Shown here in pieces: positions 46,681 to 56,151 of a stretch of 64,000 nucleotides of DNA. Within the stretch, counting starts at the first letter, position 1. Each line of letters starts with the position of its first letter. Under the pieces are notes generated by a model. It worked only from the letters and a program-made list of their open reading frames with translations. It searched no databases and was not told the origin of the DNA. The translations under genes and the position numbers were made by a program. The stretch is from Aureimonas psammosilenae (GTDB lineage Bacteria > Pseudomonadota > Alphaproteobacteria > Rhizobiales > Rhizobiaceae), in NCBI RefSeq assembly GCF_009176975.1, contig NZ_WEZG01000002.1, positions 496,001-560,000 on the forward strand, in the 5' to 3' direction.

Positions 46681-46716
46681 AGGCAACCGACAGTTCGTGC
46701 GACGAACGGGTTGCCT
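46681..46716 (+). promoter_or_regulatory. Extended hairpin in the aapJ leader
   Basis: AGGCAACC pairs with GGTTGCCT, and inside it GTTCG pairs with CGAAC (loop TGCGA). It is 8 + 5 bp with a small internal loop and is followed by TTTCGG, then the aapJ RBS. It may be a leader terminator/attenuator or an mRNA-stabilising element. It could also serve the divergent metC. Confidence 0.55.
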
Positions 46717-46742
46717 TTCGGCGATCCCGATTTCGGAGGCAA

Positions 46743-47771
46743 ATGCGAATGAAGACCAAATCCCTGGTGGCCGCTGCGCTGGGCTTCTCCGTTGTCGCAA
46801 TCGCGGCCAGCGGCGCGTCGGCCGCCACGCTCGATGACGTCAAGTCGCGGGGCACCGTGCGTTGCGGCGTCAACACCGGACTGCCTGGCTTCGCCTCCCA
46901 GAACGACCAGGGTCAGTGGCAGGGCCTCGACGTCGATTATTGCAAGGCGGTTGCCGCCGCCGTGTTCGGCGATGTGACGAAGGTGCAATACGTGCCTTTG
47001 TCGGCGGTTCAGCGCTTTCCCGCGCTTCAGAACGGCGAGATCGACCTTCTCGCCCGCAACACGACCTGGACGCTGAGCCGCGACACCGCCCTCGGGCTCG
47101 ATTTCGCCGGCGTCAACTACTACGACGGCCAGGGCTTCATGGTGAAGAAGGAGCTGAACGTCACGTCCGCGCTCCAGCTTTCCGGCGCCACCGTCTGCGT
47201 TCAAAGCGGCACCACGACCGAACTGAACCTCGCGGACTATTTCCGCGCCAACAACATGCAGTTCAACCCCGTCGTCATTGAAGCGCAGAACGACGTCAAC
47301 GCCGCCTATGACAGCGGGCGCTGCGACGTCCTAACCACCGACCAGTCGGGCCTCTACGCTTCGCGTCTCGAACTCGGCAAACCGGACGACAATGTCGTTC
47401 TGCCCGAAATCATTTCGAAGGAGCCGCTGGCCCCCGCCGTTCGCCAGGGCGACTCGCAATGGTTCGACATCGTGAAGTGGACCCATTTCGCGCTCCTGAA
47501 CGCCGAGGAACTCGGCATCACGCAGGCGAACGTCCAGGAGATGACAAAGTCGCCGAACCCGGAAATCCAGCGCATGCTCGGCGTCGGCTCGACCTTCGGC
47601 CAGGACATGGGGCTGACCAACGACTGGGTCGTGAAGATCATCTCGGGCGTCGGCAACTACAGCGAAGTCTTCGAGCGTAACATCGGCGCGGCAACCCCGC
47701 TCGGTATCGCCCGCGGCCAGAATGCCCTATGGACGAAGGGTGGCCTGCAATACGCGCCGCCGATCCGCTGA
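46743..47771 (+). CDS. aapJ: General L-amino acid ABC transporter, periplasmic binding protein
   Basis: 342 residues. Signal peptide (LVAAALGFSVVAIAASGASAA), then a PAAT-type solute-binding fold: TLDDVKSRGTVRCGVNTGLPGF, DVDYCKAVAAAVFGD, NTTWTLSRDTALG and ARG-N-ALWTKGGLQYAPPI at the C-terminus. The Aap system takes up a broad range of L-amino acids in rhizobia and can also export them. It heads aapJQMP, with a 100-base gap to aapQ. ATG 46743 has a GGAGG RBS. Confidence 0.96.
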   Translation: MRMKTKSLVAAALGFSVVAIAASGASAATLDDVKSRGTVRCGVNTGLPGFASQNDQGQWQGLDVDYCKAVAAAVFGDVTKVQYVPLSAVQRFPALQNGEIDLLARNTTWTLSRDTALGLDFAGVNYYDGQGFMVKKELNVTSALQLSGATVCVQSGTTTELNLADYFRANNMQFNPVVIEAQNDVNAAYDSGRCDVLTTDQSGLYASRLELGKPDDNVVLPEIISKEPLAPAVRQGDSQWFDIVKWTHFALLNAEELGITQANVQEMTKSPNPEIQRMLGVGSTFGQDMGLTNDWVVKIISGVGNYSEVFERNIGAATPLGIARGQNALWTKGGLQYAPPIR

Positions 47772-47787
47772 TCCCACAAAAATCGGG

Positions 47788-47806
47788 GGGTCCGGCCGCC
47801 GGGCTC
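47788..47806 (+). promoter_or_regulatory. aapJ-aapQ intergenic hairpin
   Basis: GGGTCCGG pairs with CCGGGCTC (two G-U pairs) around a 3-base loop, 17 bases after the aapJ stop. Such hairpins after a binding-protein gene usually stabilise its transcript or partly terminate, giving more binding protein than permease. Confidence 0.45.
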
Positions 47807-47871
47807 TCCATTGCCGTTGCCGCGCAAAACCCTTTCCGGCCATCTGAATCGACCAAAGGAGCGCCCGCAAA

Positions 47872-49062
47872 ATGACGGCCAATACCGGTTCCTTGACCCG
47901 AGGAGCCTCCAGAACCGCCTGGTTCAGGAATCCCGACATTCGCGGAATCGTCGTTCAGGTCGTGCTTGTTCTCGCCTTGGCTGCGCTCGGCTGGTGGGTC
48001 GTCCACAACACCGCCGAAAACCTGCGGCAAGCCAAGATCGCTTCAGGCTTCGGTTTTCTCCAAACGCGCGCGGGCTTCGACATCGCGCAGAAGCCGGTGC
48101 CCTTCACGCCCGATGACAGCTATGGCCGGGCCATTGTCGTCGGCATCGCCAACACGCTCATCATCGCGGTCAGCGGCATCGTCATGGCGACGATCCTCGG
48201 TTTCATCGTCGGCATCGGGCGTTTGTCGCAGAACTTCCTGATTCGCGGTCTCTCGACCGTCTATGTCGAGATCTTCCGCAACATCCCGCCGCTGCTGGTC
48301 ATCATCTTCTGGTACAACGGCGTCCTGTCGGTTCTTTCCGGTCCGCGAAACCTCACGCCGTCGCCCATCGGCGTCTACCTGACCAATCGCGGGCTGCAGA
48401 TGCCCTCGATCGTGTTCGATCCGGCCGCCTGGACCACGGGAGCCGCGCTTCTGATCGGCATCTTCGCGACGATGGCCCTGTCGCGCGCCAACAAGCGGCA
48501 CCAGATGAAGACCGGGCAGCGACGGGCGCTGCTTCTTCCCGCGCTCGGCCTCATCATCGGCCTTCCGCTCGTGACCTTCCTCGTTACCGGCCTGCCGGCC
48601 GCCGTCGAAATGCCGGCCGCGACGCGCTTCAATCTCGTCGGCGGGCTTCAGGTGAAGCCTGAATTCCTCGCCATGTTCCTGGCCCTGTCGATCTATACTG
48701 GCGCCTTCATCGCCGAGATCGTGCGGGCCGGCATTATGTCCGTGTCGCGCGGCCAGACGGAAGCGGCCGCCGCGCTCGGCCTCCGGCGCAGCCAGCTTCT
48801 TCGGCTGGTGATCGTGCCGCAGGCTTTCCGCGTGATCATCCCGCCGCTGACGAGCCAATATCTCAATCTGACCAAGAATTCCTCGCTCGGCCTCGCGGTC
48901 GGCTATCCCGAGCTGTTCTCCATCGGCTCCACCGTTCTGAACCAGTCCGGCCAGTCGGTGGAGGCGATCGTGATCGCGATGTGCGTTTATCTCGTGATCA
49001 GTCTCGTGACGTCGCTCGCGATGAATGCCTTCAATGCCCGCATGGCATTGAAAGAGCGCTGA
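47872..49062 (+). CDS. aapQ: Amino-acid ABC transporter permease AapQ
   Basis: 396 residues with a membrane helix near residue 24-43 and a C-terminal BPD-type permease block. The EAA loop is ARG-like SVSRGQTEAAAALGLRRSQLLRLVIVPQAFRVIIPPLTSQYLNLTKNSSLG. The first permease block contains YGRAIVVGIANTLIIAVSG and GLSTVYVEIFRNIPPLLVI. It is one of the two membrane subunits. Its stop lies 12 bases from the aapM start. Confidence 0.95.
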   Translation: MTANTGSLTRGASRTAWFRNPDIRGIVVQVVLVLALAALGWWVVHNTAENLRQAKIASGFGFLQTRAGFDIAQKPVPFTPDDSYGRAIVVGIANTLIIAVSGIVMATILGFIVGIGRLSQNFLIRGLSTVYVEIFRNIPPLLVIIFWYNGVLSVLSGPRNLTPSPIGVYLTNRGLQMPSIVFDPAAWTTGAALLIGIFATMALSRANKRHQMKTGQRRALLLPALGLIIGLPLVTFLVTGLPAAVEMPAATRFNLVGGLQVKPEFLAMFLALSIYTGAFIAEIVRAGIMSVSRGQTEAAAALGLRRSQLLRLVIVPQAFRVIIPPLTSQYLNLTKNSSLGLAVGYPELFSIGSTVLNQSGQSVEAIVIAMCVYLVISLVTSLAMNAFNARMALKER

Positions 49063-49074
49063 CAGGAGCCGGTG

Positions 49075-50574
49075 ATGGAAGAACAAGTCGCTGGCTATGT
49101 CGCCGACCAACCGAAACTGCCGCTGCCGCCGCCCGCGACGGAAGTGGGTTTCCCCGCGCGCCTAAAGCGCAACCTCTTCGCGACGCCTTTCGATAGCGTT
49201 CTGACGCTCGCCTCGGGTCTGCTCGTGGCCTGGATCGTATGGCGGCTTTTCGATTGGGCCATCCTCCATGCCACCTTCGTCGGCGCGGACCGCACGGCCT
49301 GCCTTCCCGCTGAGGGCACGGAGGCGGGAGCCTGCTGGGCCTTCGTGAAGGCGCGTTTCGCGCAGTTCATGTATGGCCAATATCCGGTCGACGAGCGCTG
49401 GCGCATCGATTTGGCCGGCATCTTCCTCGTGGTGCTGGGTGCCGCCCTCGCCATCCCGAAGGCGCCTTTCAAGCGGTTGAACGCGCTTCTTCTGTTCGCG
49501 GTGTTTCCCTTCGTCGCGCTGGTGCTCTTGACGGGCGGGCGCTTCGTCCTGTCCGGGCCGGTGATCGCGCTTCTGTTCGCCATCGCCGCAGCCGCCACCC
49601 TGTTCGTGGCGAGCGGTCGTATCGGCTTTCGCTGGCATGCGCCGCTCATCCAGGCGGCGAGCGGCCTCACGGTCTTCTCCTTCGCGGCCTATCTCGCGTC
49701 GGCCATGCTGGACTTCGACCGGGTCCTGTTTCTGAACCAGCGCTTCGACAGCGCCAGCGTCGTGGGATTCTTGGCGGCTCTCGGTGCGATCGTGCTGACG
49801 ATCGCCGGGGCCTTCGCCAATCCGGAAACGCGAAGCCGCGCGCCGAGCTTGGTCGTCCCGCTCATCGTCCTTCTCGTGCTGATCTCGTTCCTGACGGCCG
49901 ATCTCGGCTTGGAGCCCGTTCGCACGAACTTCTGGGGCGGGCTGATGCTGACCCTGGTGGTGGCGCTGACCGGCATTGCCGCCTCCCTGCCACTGGGTAT
50001 TCTGCTCGCGCTCGGCCGGCGCTCCAAGATGCCGGCGGTGAAACTTCTCTCCATCATCTTCATCGAGTTCTGGCGCGGCGTTCCGCTGATCACCGTTCTC
50101 TTCATGGCGCAGTTCATGCTGCCGCTGTTTCTGCCGAGCGGCGTGACGATCGACCAGCTCTTGCGCGCGCTCGTCGGCATCTCGCTGTTTTCCGCCGCCT
50201 ATATGGCGGAGGTGGTGCGCGGCGGGCTGCAGGCCATTCCGAAGGGTCAGTACGAGGGCGCCGATTCGCTCGGTCTCGGTTACTGGCAGAAGATGCGGAT
50301 GATCATCCTGCCGCAGGCGTTGAAACTGGTAATCCCCGGCATCGTCAACACCTTCATCGGTTTGTTCAAGGATACCAGCCTTGTTTCCATCATCGGCCTT
50401 GCCGACTTCCTCGGCACGGTGCGTCGCGGCTTCTCCGATCCGACTTGGATCACCGAGCAGACCCCGGCGTCGGGTCTCGTTTTCGCCGCCCTGCTTTATT
50501 GGGCCTTCTGCTTCTCGATGTCCCGCTATTCCATCTTCATGGAGCGGCGGCTCGACACCGGGCACAAACGCTAG
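49075..50574 (+). CDS. aapM: Amino-acid ABC transporter permease AapM
   Basis: 499 residues, a long permease as is typical of AapM: several N-terminal membrane helices (to about residue 280) before the BPD-type core: [29 protein letters not shown] and the EAA loop [36 protein letters not shown]. The ATG at 49075 is preferred to GTG 49072 because AGGAG at 49064-49068 has the correct spacing. It is followed after 10 bases by aapP. Confidence 0.95.
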   Translation: MEEQVAGYVADQPKLPLPPPATEVGFPARLKRNLFATPFDSVLTLASGLLVAWIVWRLFDWAILHATFVGADRTACLPAEGTEAGACWAFVKARFAQFMYGQYPVDERWRIDLAGIFLVVLGAALAIPKAPFKRLNALLLFAVFPFVALVLLTGGRFVLSGPVIALLFAIAAAATLFVASGRIGFRWHAPLIQAASGLTVFSFAAYLASAMLDFDRVLFLNQRFDSASVVGFLAALGAIVLTIAGAFANPETRSRAPSLVVPLIVLLVLISFLTADLGLEPVRTNFWGGLMLTLVVALTGIAASLPLGILLALGRRSKMPAVKLLSIIFIEFWRGVPLITVLFMAQFMLPLFLPSGVTIDQLLRALVGISLFSAAYMAEVVRGGLQAIPKGQYEGADSLGLGYWQKMRMIILPQALKLVIPGIVNTFIGLFKDTSLVSIIGLADFLGTVRRGFSDPTWITEQTPASGLVFAALLYWAFCFSMSRYSIFMERRLDTGHKR

Positions 50575-50584
50575 GAACACGCTC

Positions 50585-51391
50585 ATGTCGCTCGAAACCA
50601 ATATCGCGGCACCGGCCGCACCGGTCGCCGGCAACAAGCTGCCCCGCACCATTTCCTCGGAAACGGCGGTGGAGCTTGTCGACGTGAACAAGTGGTACGG
50701 CGAGTTCCACGTGCTTCGCGACGTCAATCTTCGCGTTCGGCGCGGGGAGCGCATCGTGGTGTGCGGGCCCTCCGGCTCCGGCAAGTCCACGATGATCCGC
50801 TGCATCAACCGCCTGGAAGAGCATCAGAAGGGCCAGATCGTCGTCGACGGCATCGAACTCACCAACGATCTGAAGAAGATCGACGAGGTGCGGCGCGAGG
50901 TCGGGATGGTGTTCCAGCACTTCAACCTGTTCCCGCATCTGACGATTCTGGAGAACTGCACGCTCGCGCCGATCTGGGTGCGCAAGATGCCGAAGGCCAA
51001 GGCGGAGGAGGTTGCGATGCACTTCCTGAAGCGGGTGCGCATCCCAGAGCAGGCGAACAAGTATCCCGGCCAGTTGTCGGGCGGCCAGCAGCAGCGCGTC
51101 GCCATTGCCCGTTCGCTCTGCATGAACCCGAAGGTGATGCTCTTCGATGAGCCGACCTCGGCGCTCGATCCCGAGATGATCAAGGAAGTTCTGGATGTCA
51201 TGGTCGGGCTCGCCGACGAGGGCATGACCATGATCTGCGTGACGCACGAAATGGCGTTCGCCCGTCAGGTGGCGGATCGCGTCATCTTCATGGATGCCGG
51301 GCAGATCGTGGAGCAGAACGAGCCGGAAACCTTCTTCCGCAACCCGCAGCACGAGCGCACCAAGCTTTTCCTGTCCCAGATCCTACACTGA
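50585..51391 (+). CDS. aapP: Amino-acid ABC transporter ATPase AapP
   Basis: 268 residues. Walker [20 protein letters not shown]-loop [12 protein letters not shown], signature [15 protein letters not shown], Walker [15 protein letters not shown] and H-loop CVTHEMAFA. It powers AapQ/AapM. The ATG at 50585 follows aapM closely; an earlier open frame is not used. A strong terminator ends the aapJQMP unit. Confidence 0.97.
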   Translation: MSLETNIAAPAAPVAGNKLPRTISSETAVELVDVNKWYGEFHVLRDVNLRVRRGERIVVCGPSGSGKSTMIRCINRLEEHQKGQIVVDGIELTNDLKKIDEVRREVGMVFQHFNLFPHLTILENCTLAPIWVRKMPKAKAEEVAMHFLKRVRIPEQANKYPGQLSGGQQQRVAIARSLCMNPKVMLFDEPTSALDPEMIKEVLDVMVGLADEGMTMICVTHEMAFARQVADRVIFMDAGQIVEQNEPETFFRNPQHERTKLFLSQILH

Positions 51392-51416
51392 TCCGACGAC
51401 AGACTGCATGGCATGG

Positions 51417-51448
51417 GCCGGCGGCGCGCGAAGCGCCGCCGGCTTTTT
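51417..51448 (+). terminator. Intrinsic terminator of aapJQMP
   Basis: GCCGGCGGCGC-GCGAA-GCGCCGCCGGC (11-bp stem) followed by TTTTT, 25 bases after the aapP stop. Confidence 0.93.
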
Positions 51449-51451
51449 CCG

Positions 51452-53662
51452 TTATCGGCTCGACGTCGCGACGGGCTTCACGAGAGCCGTGATGCGCCGC
51501 ACCGTCACGCGGCGGTTCTCGCGGTTCTCGGCTTGCGTGTTCACCTTCAACTCCTGCTCGCCGTAGCCTTGCGTGACGAGGTTTTCCGCCGGCACGTCGA
51601 AATACTGGCTGAGAGCCGCCGCCACCGCTTCGGCGCGCTTGTCGGACAGGACGAGGTTGGCCTCGTTGCTGCCGACGGCATCGGTATGGCCTTCGATCAG
51701 GAAGCTCTCGCCCGGATCGGTGTCGACGATGCGCTTGATCGCTTCGGCCAGATCCTGAAGCTTGGCGACTTGGCTTTGCGCAATGCTGGCGGAAGCGAAG
51801 TCGAAGTTCACCGTCGCCAGATCGATGCGCCGCACCTTGTCGCGGATGCGGTTGGAGCGGCGCACTTCGTCCACCGAATAAATGCGCTCCACGGTTTCCA
51901 CCGGCGGGGCGACCAGCGTGTCGTAGTACAAGCGCTCGTCCGGTTCCGCGACGTCGACCACGTAGCGATCCTCGGGGATGTCGAGGCGGATCGGCGGCAG
52001 GTCGCGGCCCGGATCGTCGTAGTAATCAGGCCGCTGCTGGTCCTCCGAATAGGGATCGAAGAAGAGAACGGTCTCCCGTCCGTCCGGCGTGATGCGCGAG
52101 CGCCGAACCACATCGCCGTAGCGATTGGTGACGGTGACGATCTCGACGCCGTTCGGCCGAACGATGGTTTCGCGCGTGCGCCCGCTGGATAGCCGCTCGC
52201 TGTAGCGTTCGGTGGCATCGACGCCGAGACGATCGTCGTCGTTGGAGCGGATGAAGTAGCCCGCTGCCGCGCCCGCGACAGCGCCTGCCACGGCTGCCGC
52301 GCCCAGCGAAAGGATCTGCCGGTCGCCGTCGCGTTTCACCACCCGAGCGTCGGGCGGCAAGTCGTAGCGGGGCGCTTCGCGGATGCGCTCACCCTGTTCC
52401 TGGGTGATCGGCCGCACCTCGACGGGCTGTTGAAGTGTTTGAACCCGCGCGTCGCTTTGGTTGATCTGTCCGGGCTGCACGGGCGCGTTCTGGATGGCCG
52501 CCGGCACCGGCTGCGGTCGCAGGCTTTCCGCCGGCGGCGGAGGAGCGGGGGGAGCCGACGCGCTTCCACCGGCCGGAGCGCCGGCCGGCGGTGCCGGGGG
52601 AACGGGAGCGGCAGGCGCCGCCGGAGCGCCGGGGGCCGGTGTCTGACCCGGTACGCTTGGGGCCGCAGCGGCTGGCGGTGCCGGTGGCTGGGCGCCCGGT
52701 GCGGTCGGCGGTAGAGGCGCGGTAGCGGGCGGAGCGGCCGGAGCGGGTGCTGCGCCGGCCGGTGGTGCTGGCGGGGCTGGCGGAACGGCGGTCGAAGCGT
52801 CCGGTGCGCCGGGAGGCGTCGTTGGGCTCGGCTCCGTCGGGGCCTGCGCGGGTTGGTGAGGTTGAGCGGGAACTTCGCCGCTGGGCGGGGCTGGCGGCTG
52901 GCTCTGCGCGGGCTGGCTCGCATCCGGTGTCGCCGGCGTCGCGCGACCGGCCGGTGCGGCGCCGGGGGCAGGCGGAGCTGGACGCTCGGCCGGTTGTTCG
53001 GGGGCGTCGCTGCCGCGGGGCGGGCGGGGGCGCTCGCCGGCAGGCGGCGTTTCCGGCTCTGCCGAAGGCGCGGCTTCCGACGCTGGTGCCGGCTCGCCGC
53101 GACGCGGGCGCGGCGGGGGCGCTTCGCCTTCGCTCGGGCGGCCCGGTTCGTCGGTCGCGCCTGCGGGACGCTCGGCCCCGTTTCGCCGCTGGCGTTCGGT
53201 GCCTGCCGGCGCTTCGCTTGGTTCAGCCGCATCCGGCGCCTCGGCTTCCGCAGGGCGCTGGCGCTCGCGCCGGTTGGCGGGCGGAGCGGGCGGTGCTGTT
53301 TCGGCAGGCTCGGCGCGTGGGGCTGGTTCCTCGGCAGGGGCCTCTGCCCGCGGTTCCGGCCGCGCTTCTTCGGCAGGAGGCGCTTCGCGGGCCGGGCGGC
53401 GCTGCTGCGGTTCGCCTTCCGGCGCTGCTGGCTCTTCAGACTGCCGGCGAGGGCGTTCCGGCTGGCCGGGAGCTTCGCCTGCATCCGGCCGCTCGGCGGC
53501 GGGCGGTGGACCGCCTTCCGGCAATGGTTCGGCCGGTTCGGCCTGCGCAAAACGAAGCGGTTGCTGGCCGCCCGCGACGGCCGAAGGCAGTCCGGCGAGC
53601 GTTGTCGAAGCGGCAAGCGCCGCGGTCAGCAGAAGCCTCCCCGACTTCATGAGATTGGCCAT
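51452..53662 (-). CDS. OmpA-family protein with a long Pro/Ala-rich region
   Basis: 736 residues. Signal peptide (LLLTAALAASTTLAGLPSAVA), then about 365 residues rich in Pro, Ala, Glu, Arg and Gly (for example PAPAAPPATAPLPPTAPG), a glycine-zipper membrane-like segment (LGAAAVAGAVAGAAAGYFI, about residue 470) and a C-terminal OmpA/MotB-like domain: FDFASASIAQSQ, IEGHTDAVGSNEANLVLSDKRAEAV and GYGEQELKV. The OmpA domain binds peptidoglycan; the Pro-rich part may span the periplasm. ATG 53662 is used; ATG 53650 is an alternative. Confidence 0.88.
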   Translation of the reverse strand: MANLMKSGRLLLTAALAASTTLAGLPSAVAGGQQPLRFAQAEPAEPLPEGGPPPAAERPDAGEAPGQPERPRRQSEEPAAPEGEPQQRRPAREAPPAEEARPEPRAEAPAEEPAPRAEPAETAPPAPPANRRERQRPAEAEAPDAAEPSEAPAGTERQRRNGAERPAGATDEPGRPSEGEAPPPRPRRGEPAPASEAAPSAEPETPPAGERPRPPRGSDAPEQPAERPAPPAPGAAPAGRATPATPDASQPAQSQPPAPPSGEVPAQPHQPAQAPTEPSPTTPPGAPDASTAVPPAPPAPPAGAAPAPAAPPATAPLPPTAPGAQPPAPPAAAAPSVPGQTPAPGAPAAPAAPVPPAPPAGAPAGGSASAPPAPPPPAESLRPQPVPAAIQNAPVQPGQINQSDARVQTLQQPVEVRPITQEQGERIREAPRYDLPPDARVVKRDGDRQILSLGAAAVAGAVAGAAAGYFIRSNDDDRLGVDATERYSERLSSGRTRETIVRPNGVEIVTVTNRYGDVVRRSRITPDGRETVLFFDPYSEDQQRPDYYDDPGRDLPPIRLDIPEDRYVVDVAEPDERLYYDTLVAPPVETVERIYSVDEVRRSNRIRDKVRRIDLATVNFDFASASIAQSQVAKLQDLAEAIKRIVDTDPGESFLIEGHTDAVGSNEANLVLSDKRAEAVAAALSQYFDVPAENLVTQGYGEQELKVNTQAENRENRRVTVRRITALVKPVATSSR

Positions 53663-53789
53663 ACGAACACCTGTTCCTGAAAGCAGTCCCTTGCCTCACG
53701 ACCGGCGATCGAGCCGTGCCGTTGCTCGCGAGATAGGCATGTTCGGCGCGGGAGAAAGGCCGACATGCCAAAACGAGGGGTAAGTCCGT

Positions 53790-54920
53790 TCAGCTTTCGG
53801 GCGGTTCCCAATCGTAGAGCCAAGCCAGATCGGCCGCGTTTCGGGCCGGTGTGCGAAGCGCCAGCGCCAGATCGCGAAAGCGGCTGATGGGCTTGGGGAG
53901 GTGATAAACGAAGCGATGAAAGGCGACGCGTTTGCGGACCTTCGACCAACGCTCGCGCCGCATCGTTTCGAAACGTCGCCAGGCAGCCAACGGATCTTTC
54001 TCGGCGGAAAGGCACCACGCGGCGACGTAACCGTCCTCGATTGCCATGGCCGCGCCTTGGGCCGCATAAGGCAGCATCGCATGGGCGGCATCGCCGACGA
54101 GAAGAAGGCCCTGCGGGTCGCCGGTCCGGCGAACGCGATCGGCCGTCGAAAGCGGCCAGCAGCTCGGATCGCGCGCTGCGGCGACGAGACGGCGCAGCTC
54201 CGGCTCGGCCCTTCGTGTGGCTTCCTGCAGATCGCTTCGGGCTTCAGGCAGAACGACCACGAGGTTGGTGCGTCGACCGGCATCCACCGGATAGGCCACG
54301 GCATGGATGCCGGCCCCGAGCCACGCGCGAATGCCGCTGCCCGCAAGCTGATCCACCAGCATGCGCCAAGCGACGTCGCCGGAGGGTTTGGCAGGGACAT
54401 GCCCGAGAAGCCCACCCACGGAGGAGCGGACGCCATCGGCCGCGACAAGAACCTCCGCCTGCGCGTTCTCGATAACTCCGTCCTGCCGGCGAACGGTAAG
54501 GGTTGCTTTAGCGCCTTCGGATCGCAAAGCGGTGATCTCGCAGCCGAGGCGCAGGTCGATCAGCGGTTCCGCCGCGACGGCCTCCGCAAGCGCAGCTTGA
54601 AGATGGGCGCGCAGGATCGAAAGATAGCCGATGCCGTCGCGGCCCTTCACGGGCACGCGGGCAAGCTCCCGGCCGCTCGTGAAATCCGCCAGCGTCACGG
54701 CGTCGGCCTCCACCGCGTGGCAGCGGATGGCGGGCAGGACGTCGAGTCGCTGGAGAACGCGGAGGGCGTTCGGCGAAAGCTGAAGCCCGGCGCCAACCTC
54801 CTCAAGCTTCCCGGCTCGTTCCAGAAGCTGGACGGAAAAGCCGCGTTTGGCGAAGGCGAGGGCGGCGGTCAGCCCCGAGATGCCCGCTCCGACAACGAGA
54901 ACGGGCGATGTGGGATACAT
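53790..54920 (-). CDS. FAD-dependent aromatic hydroxylase-type monooxygenase
   Basis: 376 residues. GxGxxG FAD motif (VLVVGAGISGLTAALAFAKRGFSVQLLERA), the DG motif (VLVAADGVRSSVGGLL) and GD motif (GLLLVGDAAHAMLPYAAQGAAMAIEDGYV). This is the p-hydroxybenzoate/salicylate hydroxylase group; the substrate cannot be read from the sequence. ATG 54920 is chosen; the frame continues but is not family-like. It lies 16 bases downstream of the zinc-protein gene on the same strand. Confidence 0.88.
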   Translation of the reverse strand: MYPTSPVLVVGAGISGLTAALAFAKRGFSVQLLERAGKLEEVGAGLQLSPNALRVLQRLDVLPAIRCHAVEADAVTLADFTSGRELARVPVKGRDGIGYLSILRAHLQAALAEAVAAEPLIDLRLGCEITALRSEGAKATLTVRRQDGVIENAQAEVLVAADGVRSSVGGLLGHVPAKPSGDVAWRMLVDQLAGSGIRAWLGAGIHAVAYPVDAGRRTNLVVVLPEARSDLQEATRRAEPELRRLVAAARDPSCWPLSTADRVRRTGDPQGLLLVGDAAHAMLPYAAQGAAMAIEDGYVAAWCLSAEKDPLAAWRRFETMRRERWSKVRKRVAFHRFVYHLPKPISRFRDLALALRTPARNAADLAWLYDWEPPES

Positions 54921-54936
54921 GGAATTTGGGTCGCCG

Positions 54937-55182
54937 TCAGGCGGCGCGTTCCACGAACAAACAGCCGGCCGGCTTGGTCTCGGTGCCGTGTAGCGCCGCG
55001 CTGTAGCGATAAAGGGTGGAACAATAGCTGCACACCTTCTCGCCTTCGTCGCCCATATCGAGGTAGACATGCGGGTGATCGAAGGGCGCCGATGCGCCGG
55101 TGCACATGAATTCCGTCACGCCGATCTCGATGACGTCGTAGCCCCCGTCGTTCTGGAAATGCGGAATGAGGTTGTCGGCCAT
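54937..55182 (-). CDS. Zinc-finger protein of the NDUFS6 (zf-CHCC) type
   Basis: 81 residues with a CHCC zinc site: FMCTGASAPFDHPHVYLDMG then VCSYCSTLYRYS (Cys, His, CxxC). This matches the C-terminal domain of mitochondrial complex I subunit NDUFS6. Start ATG 55182; the same frame continues upstream but adds nothing similar. It forms a likely operon with the FAD monooxygenase (16 bases) and diverges from the alpha/beta hydrolase. Confidence 0.92.
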   Translation of the reverse strand: MADNLIPHFQNDGGYDVIEIGVTEFMCTGASAPFDHPHVYLDMGDEGEKVCSYCSTLYRYSAALHGTETKPAGCLFVERAA

Positions 55183-55293
55183 GGTCGTCTCCGGAATGCG
55201 TCGGCGGCGGACATTATCCGGGCCGGCGACGAATGAACAGATGGAGGCGGGAAGAGCTTGGCCTTCGCGTCTCCGAGGAAGAAAGCGAACGCC

Positions 55294-56061
55294 ATGGACT
55301 TCTTCACGAACGACGGCTTGCAACTCGCCACCCTCGATGCCGGGTCGCCGACCGCGCCCGTCGTCGTGCTGGTTCACGGCTTCGCTTCCTCGCTGAGGGT
55401 CAATTGGGTCGAGCCGGGCTGGGTGGAAACCCTGACGGCAGGCGGCTATCGCGTTCTCGCCTTCGACCATCGCGGGCACGGGCAGAGCGACAAGCCGCAC
55501 GAGGCCGCGCTTTATACGCCGCAATGCATGGCGTCCGACATTCGCGCGCTGATGCGCCATCGCGGCGTCGAGAGGGCTGCGCTCTTCGGATACTCCATGG
55601 GCGCGCGCGTTTCCGCCTTCGCCGCGCATGAAACGCCGGAGCTCTTTCCCGCGCTCGTCTTCGGCGGGCTCGGCATCGGTCTGGTGAAGGGCGTCGGCGA
55701 TTGGGACCCGATCGCCGAAGCGCTTCTCGCGCCCTCGCTGGACGACGTGACGGATGAGCGCGGACGGATGTTTCGCGCCTTCGCCGATCGAACGCGCAGC
55801 GATCGTGTCGCGCTGGCCGCCTGCATCCGCACATCGCGCGACGAACTGACGGCGGAGGAGGTCGGCGAAATCCGGCAGCCGGTTCTCGTCGGCGTCGGGA
55901 CGAAGGACGACATCGCCGGTTCGCCGGAAGAACTGGCGGCCCTGATGCCGAATGCGAGCGCCTTCGCCATTGCCGGCCGCGACCACATGCTGGCTGTCGG
56001 AGACCGCACATTCAAGGCGGAAGTGCTGCGTTTTCTCGGTGCCAATCTCAGCTATGCCTGA
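55294..56061 (+). CDS. Alpha/beta hydrolase
   Basis: 255 residues. Nucleophile elbow GYSMGA (Ser about residue 101), oxyanion segment VLVHGFASSL, the catalytic His near the end (GRDHMLAVGD) and an acid in GVGTKDDIAGS. This is a general hydrolase fold; substrate unknown. ATG 55294 with GAGGAAGA upstream is preferred to ATG 55258, which would lengthen it by 12 residues. cysE follows 90 bases later. Confidence 0.92.
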   Translation: MDFFTNDGLQLATLDAGSPTAPVVVLVHGFASSLRVNWVEPGWVETLTAGGYRVLAFDHRGHGQSDKPHEAALYTPQCMASDIRALMRHRGVERAALFGYSMGARVSAFAAHETPELFPALVFGGLGIGLVKGVGDWDPIAEALLAPSLDDVTDERGRMFRAFADRTRSDRVALAACIRTSRDELTAEEVGEIRQPVLVGVGTKDDIAGSPEELAALMPNASAFAIAGRDHMLAVGDRTFKAEVLRFLGANLSYA

Positions 56062-56151
56062 GACGGTTCGCCGAGGGCTTCACGGCTCCGCGATTGCTGT
56101 TGGGCATCGAACGTCATATCTAGCGCGCGACCGCGCGATGGAGATCCATGT

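Noticed and set aside
46588-46742. SAM-II or other methionine riboswitch upstream of metC
   Set aside because: No match to the SAM-II pseudoknot pattern could be seen; only the simple nested hairpin near aapJ is supported.
52336-53680. Open frames on both strands across the Pro-rich region of the OmpA gene, considered as tandem repeat or separate genes
   Set aside because: They arise from the biased GCN/CCN codons of the Pro/Ala region. No exact tandem unit was found, and the OmpA frame has the signal peptide and C-terminal domain.
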